A stretch of 64,000 bases of DNA from Populus alba (taxonomy: Eukaryota > Streptophyta > Magnoliopsida > Malpighiales > Salicaceae): NCBI RefSeq assembly GCF_005239225.2, contig NC_133298.1, forward strand, positions 6,319,345-6,383,344, written 5' to 3'. The notes under the pieces were generated by a model. The model had not been told where the DNA came from, did not search any database, and saw nothing but the letters and a program-made list of their open reading frames with translations. How positions within the stretch are numbered: the stretch's first letter is position 1; each line of letters opens with the position of its first letter. A program made the position numbers and the translations under genes. This document shows, piece by piece, positions 57,586 through 64,000 of this stretch.

Positions 57586-57974
57586 GGCTGGTGGAAGTTA
57601 CATGTAGATGGTAGCTCACTGGGCAATCGGTACGGGCTGGTGCTGGTGGAGAAATTCCAGATGAGCACTTTGAAGGGAGAGTGGTTGCAGACTTCTTGAG
57701 GTTGAGTCAGATCCCATGGAGAGGCTGTTGGAGTACTTAATTCAAATCCCGCTGATTGAGCAAGCTATTCAAGATTTTGGAGGGTGAGATGCATCACCAG
57801 TTTAAAGTGGGGAACTTTTGTGCAGATTTATATGGTTTGTTCTGGTGCAGTCAAGCATCTCTTCGGGCAGAGTGGAACTCCCCACCTCCTGGGCTCGAGC
57901 TAATCCCGCAGGCTGATGCTATGGAGATTGGTGCACCTACGAGTCAGGCTCAAACAGGACCAAGTGGATCTTAA
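57586..57974 (+). pseudogene. Remnant of RNase H-like (RVT_3) domain, retroelement-derived
   Basis: GWWKLHVDGSSLGN at 57586 onward is the typical opening strand of plant RNase H-like domains found in non-LTR retroelements and their domesticated relatives, including the first catalytic Asp. The frame stops at 57699. A second open piece (57756-57974) continues with HQFKVGNFCADLYGLF, comparable to the conserved H..RE.N..AD.LA segment, and then the PPPGLE...DAM tail. The middle segment that should carry the other acidic residues is lost to stops and frame changes, so it cannot encode an active enzyme. It is a decayed copy of an element whose other parts are not visible nearby. Confidence 0.65.
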
Positions 57975-59113
57975 CCTTTGGTTCGTAATTTATACAATCT
58001 AGCCGTCATAATTGACGAGTTTTAACTTCATATTTGAATATGAAGTTGAAAACTTCAGTTTCATCCAATTGAAGTAACCAATGTGTATTCAGAATCCAAT
58101 CTGCAAATCTTCTCAAAAGGTATTCAAATATATATATGCATTCACGTCCATCCTGCCATAATTGATCTTGGAAGACAATTCACTTGAAAAGTTTCCTGTC
58201 TATGTCATCATCTCACATATGCAAACAAGTTTCAGTCAGCCATGTTATGATTGGAAATCTTGATAAGAGAAACACCATCTCGCAAATGCAGAAATCTGGA
58301 CGATCGGCGTCCAACACATGATCACCTGTTGATTCTATAATAATGATGGATACCAACCATCCTGATTTCGGTAAATTGTAGTTTGAAATGCCCTCATCCA
58401 AAGTTGTTAAACACGACTCGGGCTAGCGGATTGATACGAACCTGAAGCTTGTTCGGTGGTTTTTAGTCGAATTGAAAAGGATATTTACCTAGCTAAAACT
58501 CATTCGACCCGATAAAAACGTTTTTAAAGATTCAGTTGATTCAATTAAACCTGATTTAAATCTAGTCAGGTAAATATTCTATGAAAAAACAAAATACTAT
58601 TATTTTATTAGAAGTAATTGATCTAAAAATCTAAAAATCAATCTAATGACATAAGCTTTTTTCGAAATCAAACTCCGTTCATATCTATGCAATTGTAAAA
58701 ATATTTTGCTAGCTCGGCAAGGACAATCATGGCTGTACAAATCATGGTAGAATTTGTATCCACACGAGTCAAGAAGCGATCATTTTCTCCATATCTAATC
58801 GATTGAAATAAGCAATCGCAGCTTTTTCCTACATGTAAATCCTATATGACACCAGAGAAAATGAAGCATCATACATGGCAATTTGAATCCTTGGTTCTGT
58901 TATGATTTAACGACAGGGTTGACTTAGATTTTTTTATTACAAAAGATGTCCTGGTAGACTTGTTCCTTCTATGTGGTTGTGTGATTAAGTTCCAACATTA
59001 CAGCATGTGGAACCTGCACTAGTATCAACCCCCCTCAACTCCTCTCTTTATTAAAATCTTTGCTCTTCATTTGGTCTCTACATATCACAAAGCATCAGAT
59101 TTTCTCCACCAAA
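57975..59113. other. Intergenic; no gene seen
   Basis: AT-rich sequence with one 62-codon minus-strand open frame (58213-58401) lacking recognisable motifs. About 58400-58600 contains short GACCCG/AACTCATTCG-type segments like those of the dispersed repeats near 28020 and 39000. The last 100 bp, with its CT-rich stretch, is the likely leader and promoter of the RING gene. Confidence 0.45.
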
Positions 59114-59892
59114 ATGGTGTACTCTCTCAAAGTCATCTCCTCCATCTCCCTCTTCCTTATCATGATCTCCTATCTAAACATTGCAACAAGTCAGAACCTT
59201 TGCTTGAGGACTACTTGTAACCGCACCGAGCCAGTGATTCGATTCCCTTTTCGGATTCAAAATCGTCAATCGAAGGCATGTGGTTATCCAGGTTTTGACA
59301 TATCCTGTGGTAGCTCCAATGAGACCATGCTAGAGCTACACTCTTCATAGACTATGTCACACAAGAAATATGGATTAATGATCAGGGAAACTGCCTTGCC
59401 GATCGAATCCTCTCGCTTAAACTCTCTGGCTCTCCTTTTATTGGCCTTTACTATCAATCTTTCACGTTCTTTAATTGCTCATCTTCTGATTATAGGAAAT
59501 ACGGGCTGAATCCAATAGCTTGTCTTAGTGGCTCTACTTACACAGTTTTTGCTACATCTTCTTTAAGGGTTGTAAGCTCTCTACAGAATGGGAATTCATC
59601 CTGTAATTTAATCAGGGTGGTTCCTGTTCCAGTTGACTGGCCATTTTATCAGCAAATTTCGTCCTCGGACCTTAGCGAGGACCTGCATCTCACTTGGGAA
59701 GAACCTGACTGCGGAAATTGCGAGTCGAGGGGTGGACGGTGTGCCCTCAAGACCAATTCTAGTGAAGTTGTTTGCTCAAATCTTCCTCATCATGGTAATT
59801 TGCTTCATACTCTCTATCTGATCTTTGCCTAATTTCTTCCCATATATATATATATATATATGGCCATCATCATGACAATCGGTACCTCCTTG

Positions 59893-59990
59893 GTATAGCA
59901 ATTGTCTAGTGGTAAGCAGGTCAACTCAATCCAAGATTCTGGTCATGGGTTGAGTGAAGTAACCGTGAGTTATTCATTTATTCAAGTTTT
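59893..59990 (+). repeat. tRNA-like/SINE-head-like sequence in the RING gene intron
   Basis: ATTGTCTAGTGGTAAGCAGG resembles a pol III A box and CATGGGTTGAG a weak B box, about 45 bp apart, which resembles the head of a tRNA-derived SINE. The cloverleaf pairing of a real tRNA is not evident. Confidence 0.3.
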
Positions 59991-60624
59991 GATATTTTGA
60001 AAATTTTAAAATAAAAATTCTATAGTATCTTTTTTGAAACCTCTTAAATGATATTATTTTTGATAAAAAAATCAATTCAACCTGACTTAAGTTAAGTTTT
60101 AAATCAGTGAATTACCAGATTAACTTACTATACTGGATTAGGTTTTATAATCAAGGGAATTAAAATAAAAAATATAATTCTAAGAGTTGAAGTACTCAAA
60201 TTCTATTACATCATGTTCCCAAATAATAATTAAAAAAGATCCCATTTGGGTAGGACATGATCCAAGCTGGTAGAGGCTGACGGAGGTTAGAATTTTTATT
60301 TTTGTTTTTGGTTAGTGATTAGGGACTGAAATGTTAAACTCTGATAAATTAGTAAATTAGTTTAGCGTGAGTTGTTAATTAAGTATGATTATTCTTTGAT
60401 TTATCATTTCGGATTTAAATTCGAGAAAGTTTTAATTTTTTTTTTGACAAATACATTAGGTGCGGAAAGCTACCTAGAAACCAATTGAAAAAAATAAAAA
60501 TAAAAATCTAATCTTGATTTAAGAAAACTATATATGAACTTAGAGAAAAAACAATATTGTTTTTGGGTTATAATTTAATTTATAATAACGATATGAATAT
60601 TTCAGAGAAGCCTCCTGTAATAAG

Positions 60625-60830
60625 CTTTTTATTTTTGATTAAAGTAAATATTTGGATCAGCTTGTACGCATCTCGATTAATCCTACCGACTTTGAAATTA
60701 ACAATTATGTAAATCTCTAGTGGTTATCATATAAACAATCACAGGGCTCAAATATGAGATCATAAAAATAATAAACCTCTTATATCTTATTAATCATGGA
60801 GATATTGTTTCAAGTTTTTTTTTTGTTAAA
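60625..60830 (-). mobile_element. tRNA-derived SINE-like element in the RING gene intron
   Basis: In reverse complement it carries GTTTATATGATAACCACTAG, TTGTTAATTTCAAAGTCGG and CGAGATGCGTACAAGCTGATC followed by an A-rich tail, parallel to 18282-18485. It is oriented opposite to the host gene. Confidence 0.58.
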
Positions 60831-61811
60831 TTTATTTAATGATCATCAACTCATGAACAAGTAGAGAGTTGGCAGCTTATCCCTATATATACACCTAGCA
60901 ACTTATTATCCGTATGATATTCTATAGAAAACAGATTAATTAGTTGCATGAGGTTAGCATTTTGGATAATTTAATTAAGGCTAGTGATTGGCTGCCTTGC
61001 TAGAGCTGAAGTGTTGACCAATTATTACATATACTATATTTCTCCAAGAATTGGTCTGAAGAAATGTAGCATCCTCCTCCTCGCTTGAAATGTAATAATT
61101 GATATTATATATTGATTAGTTAAACACTTTCAAATAACAAAACATAATTTCAACACATCCTTCTTAATTTTCTAGAGGGAGTAAACTTTGTCCTGGGAAA
61201 ATGAGTGGCAAATATTTTTCAATCTTTGTTGAGACATGTGTTCTCTTGTTCGTCTCAGTTAAACTTGAATAATATCAGAGTTTTTGTGGGAAGCATTAAT
61301 ATTCAATAAAAATAACATTACTCTTCCTGATATTAGAATTATACCATAAACTAATCTAGTGGCTACAACATGACCAGAGTTTCCAAGGTCAGCTATCTAT
61401 GCCATCACCACAGCAGCTGGAATACCAGGGGCATTAATCCTACTAGGTCTCCTATGCTTCATCTGTGGCAAGGTCAAATACTGTCATAGAAGCAGCAGCG
61501 AATCAGGCGGTGTACCGGAAGTCGATTCCACGGTTGATACAGAATCTGTAGTTATTATTGCTGGGCTGGATGGACCAACAATCGAGTCCTATCCCAAGAT
61601 AGTCCTCGGCGAGAGCAGAAGGTTGCCTAAGCCCGACGACAACACTTGCTCAATATGCTTGTGTGAGTACAAGCATAAGGAGACGCTCAAGACAATTCCT
61701 GAATGCAAGCACTGCTTCCATTCTGATTGCATTGATGAATGGCTTCGGTTGAATGCTTCTTGTCCCATCTGCAGAAATTCTCCAGAAAGATTGCCACCAG
61801 CTGAATCTTGA

Positions 61812-63360
61812 TCAAAACTATTGTATCGGGTCACACTCCTTGCTTGCTTGTGTTAGAAACTTAGAATATTAATATTACTTGTAAAGAACTATTGTCCATC
61901 TTCTTTTGAAACAGCTGAATCTTGAGAGAGAGGAGTCCGGTTCTATCATAACATGGATGATGATGATGCCTAGGTTATATTTGTAACATTTCCATTAGTT
62001 ATGAGTCCTTAAGAGATCATTTTGAAGTTTGAAAGCAAAATGGCAAGTCTGATACTTCTGTATGATAGAAAAGTGCACACAGGATTGATCTAAGCGACGG
62101 AAGAGATCATCTACCTGTGCTGAGTTCTTTAAACACTTCCAGTGGAGATCACAAAAGGGGCGGAAGGTCTCTCAAAAAAACAGATTGAGATGCCAGAGGT
62201 ACAAAGGCAGGCGGATGCCTTTCCAAAGTAAAAGGCAAAGTGAGAATCTGTATTTTATTTGTACCAGCTATCTGAGGAAGCAGCGGAGGAAGGAAAATCA
62301 ACGGTTGAAGGTTCAATGAAAGGACGTGGATTTAGCAGTCGAGGAGTGTGCAGGTTTTCAGTAGAAAAATCAAGTAATTAAAATCAAGAGGCAGGTGATA
62401 CCAGTACAAGTTTTCAGAAAAAAAACAAGGGGCATAGGTTGTTGTCCAAATTAATTGCTGCAGTGAGATAAAATATTGAGATTTGTTTTCTGTTTCAAAA
62501 ATATATATTTTTAAAATTTTATTTATTAATATCAAAAATAAATTTTTTTAAAATAAAAAAATATTATTTTAATATATTTTTAAATAAAAAATCATTTTAA
62601 AAAATAATCATTACCATACTATCAATACCAACATTCAAAGATTTTTTTTAAAAAAGAAATTCAAGGATTCAAGGATTTTTAGTAACCTGTCTTTGATAGT
62701 TTTTCAAAGTAATCATCAATCCAGCAAGAAATATGTGTACTGATCATGGATTTCCGGTATGCTGTAATGTCACTAGGATCTTTCATGACAATTTTGTCAT
62801 GCATGGTGATCTAACTCTTGGATAATACACAGCAGCATAGATTTTTTTGTGCTTCAGTGCAAATATATATATATATTTTTTTTTTAATGAAATAACAGTC
62901 CATGAAGTATTTAGAAAAATAACGGATGATATCTACAACTCATGGCTAGCATGTCTTCAATAAAATTATAAAATGGCATGCAAAAATTAAATTGAGTAGA
63001 GAAAAGAGAGTAAAAAAGAAAAGGTAAGAAAAAACTTAGAGGTACATAAAACTCTAATAACAATATCACAAATATTATTAACAAGATCTTGAATAAACAA
63101 ATATAATAATATCAAAAAATATTATTAATAAAGACTAAAATGAATCACACGAGTATTTTAAAAATAACGAGACTTATTTACTTTTGGATAGCTCATGTGA
63201 TCTATTTCAGTCATCGTTGATGATTTTTTTTGTGTTATTGGATTCGTTTCGTAAAAATTTTTCTGATAGTACCGGTAATATTATTATCGAAGTTTCGGTG
63301 AGCTTCTAATATTTTTATTTTTATTTTTTCTCTCTTCTCTCTCTTCAATTTAATTTTTTG
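61812..63360. other. Region 3' of the RING gene; no gene seen
   Basis: The presumed 3'UTR of the RING gene occupies the first 200-300 bp. Positions 61930-62350 have balanced composition with purine-rich segments but no open frame of note. A MITE family copy lies at 62485-62640, and AT-rich DNA with a TA tract (about 62861-62876) follows. Confidence 0.5.
62485..62640 (+). mobile_element. AT-rich MITE family copy
   Basis: It contains TATTAATATCAAAAATAAAT, TATTATTTTAATATATTTTT and the right-hand end AATCATTACCATACTATCAA, in the same order as the copies between 37.8 and 39.7 kb. Confidence 0.6.
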
Positions 63361-64000
63361 CATATTATTTTATAATTTCAGAGAGTTCCATGTAACTCGT
63401 GAGTGCTAGTTGTTGATTATTTGTCAATTTCTTTCTTAACTGTGCTAATGTCCGAAGAAACTCCACAGCAACATCGATAAATCTCAACACTTCCATGTTC
63501 TTCAACATTAGATTTATGTACAATTTCCTTGAACCATTCTGGAACTGATATCCAAATTTGAAAGCAGATGTAGATAAATTAAACACAAGTCACTTTGAAC
63601 TAACTCTAGTAAACTAAATAATTACTGTTCAGCACATCAATATCAACAGTTTCACTGAAGTTGGCAGTTCCAACAACGTTCCTTTCTTGTCAGAGCAAGA
63701 TAGATGATACCGAGGATAACCAAAGTCGTCTTGTTGCCTGTCTTATGGCTGGACCATGTCTCCTACACCTTGCTTCTTGGCAATGATCCTCAACTCCAAT
63801 TCCGTGGCCTACAAGGACCAGCAAGAACAAGCAAAGCAAAGAGAGATCCATCACCAACACTAGTTCAATGGAGCTCCATTTCTGTTCAGTTTACTAATAT
63901 TGACTTGAAATGCTACAAGGACTTGGGCCTTGTTGATGTAGATGTTTTTGAAATCAATGCAATTAAAAATTACTATTCGCTGATGTGAGGATACCATTAG
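63361..64000. other. Possible exon fragments at the right edge, unassigned
   Basis: Composition becomes balanced after about 63365, and two open frames appear: minus 63365-63586 and plus 63704-63988 (ending in a stop). The plus frame contains VQFTNIDLKCYKDLGLVDVDVFEINAI-like residues (given here only in part as DLGLVDVDVFEINAI), which look protein-like, but I cannot match them to a family. This may be part of a gene extending beyond the window or a pseudogene piece. Confidence 0.3.

Larger units (their letters stand above)
59114..61811 (+). pseudogene. ATL20/21-type RING-H2 E3 ligase gene with frameshift in exon 1
   Basis: Two exons are visible, 59114-59794 and 61378-61811, separated by a 1583-bp GT-AG intron. 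The protein plan is that of plant RING-H2 finger ATL20/21/22 proteins: signal peptide (1-26), a wall-associated galacturonan-binding-type ectodomain with paired cysteines (CNRTEPVIRFPF, CGYPGFDISC), a second cysteine cluster ([11 protein letters not shown]), a transmembrane helix ([20 protein letters not shown]), and a C-terminal RING-H2 (CSICLCEY ... [14 protein letters not shown] ... CPIC) with all eight ligands. Reading from the ATG, the frame stops at 59348. The ectodomain continues from about 59344 in another frame ([10 protein letters not shown]...) and stays open to the end for about 294 residues. A few residues normally found at this point also seem missing, suggesting a small deletion. 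It may be a pseudogene, a weak allele or a sequencing error; everything else is intact. Confidence 0.8.

Noticed and set aside
58213..58401. 62-codon minus-strand open frame
   Set aside because: Short, isolated, no motif, no partner exons seen.
59893..59965. Possible tRNA gene with A- and B-box-like motifs
   Set aside because: No convincing acceptor or anticodon stem pairing could be seen; a SINE head is more likely.

Overview
The window is nuclear DNA of a flowering plant, most likely a woody eudicot of the poplar/willow group (Populus or a close relative). It shows AT-rich intergenic DNA, many short GT-AG introns, chloroplast and mitochondrial targeting extensions, and plant-only families (fibrillin/PAP14, NADH-type glutamate synthase with a plastid transit region, an ATL-type RING protein with a wall-binding ectodomain). 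The genus is inferred from recalled protein and repeat resemblance, not from a search. There is no operon logic here: each gene is a separate housekeeping or signalling unit.

Layout. Positions 1-2049 (minus) hold the 5' part of a PAP14-like gene, a plastid fibrillin fused to a degenerate kinase domain, running off the left edge. Positions 5775-11254 (minus) hold a complete 12-exon SF3A3 (SF3a60) splicing-factor gene of 509 residues. It diverges, across about 840 bp, from a complete 6-exon SFT2-family Golgi membrane protein gene of 161 residues (12097-16524, plus). About 26.8 kb with no recognisable protein gene follows (16525-43356), packed with small non-autonomous elements: an inverted pair of roughly 0.9 and 1.1 kb MITE-like elements, a hAT-like MITE with 8-bp target duplications, more than a dozen copies of an AT-rich MITE family, tRNA-derived SINE-like sequences, miniature LTR elements (TRIM/SMART type), several tandem-repeat blocks and long TA microsatellites. 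Positions 43357-54258 (plus) carry a complete 22-exon NADH-dependent glutamate synthase gene (GLT1), 2226 residues, with every exon junction in phase. Downstream are a single-exon SDHAF4 gene (56669-57034), a decayed RNase H-like retroelement remnant (57586-57974), and a two-exon ATL20/21-type RING-H2 gene (59114-61811) whose first exon is broken by a frameshift. The last 2.2 kb has no gene I can name.

Exon structures were worked out by hand. For each one I checked reading-frame phase across the junction, GT/AG dinucleotides and similarity to the protein family as remembered. They are reliable to within a base or so, but no transcript evidence was available. The most notable non-genic signals are the about 290-bp element at 36777-37067, which has near-identical 78-bp terminal repeats, an initiator-tRNA-Met-like primer site and flanking short duplications; the inverted MITE pair; the 7-copy array of about 100 bp at 19.98-20.67 kb; and the frameshift in the RING gene.
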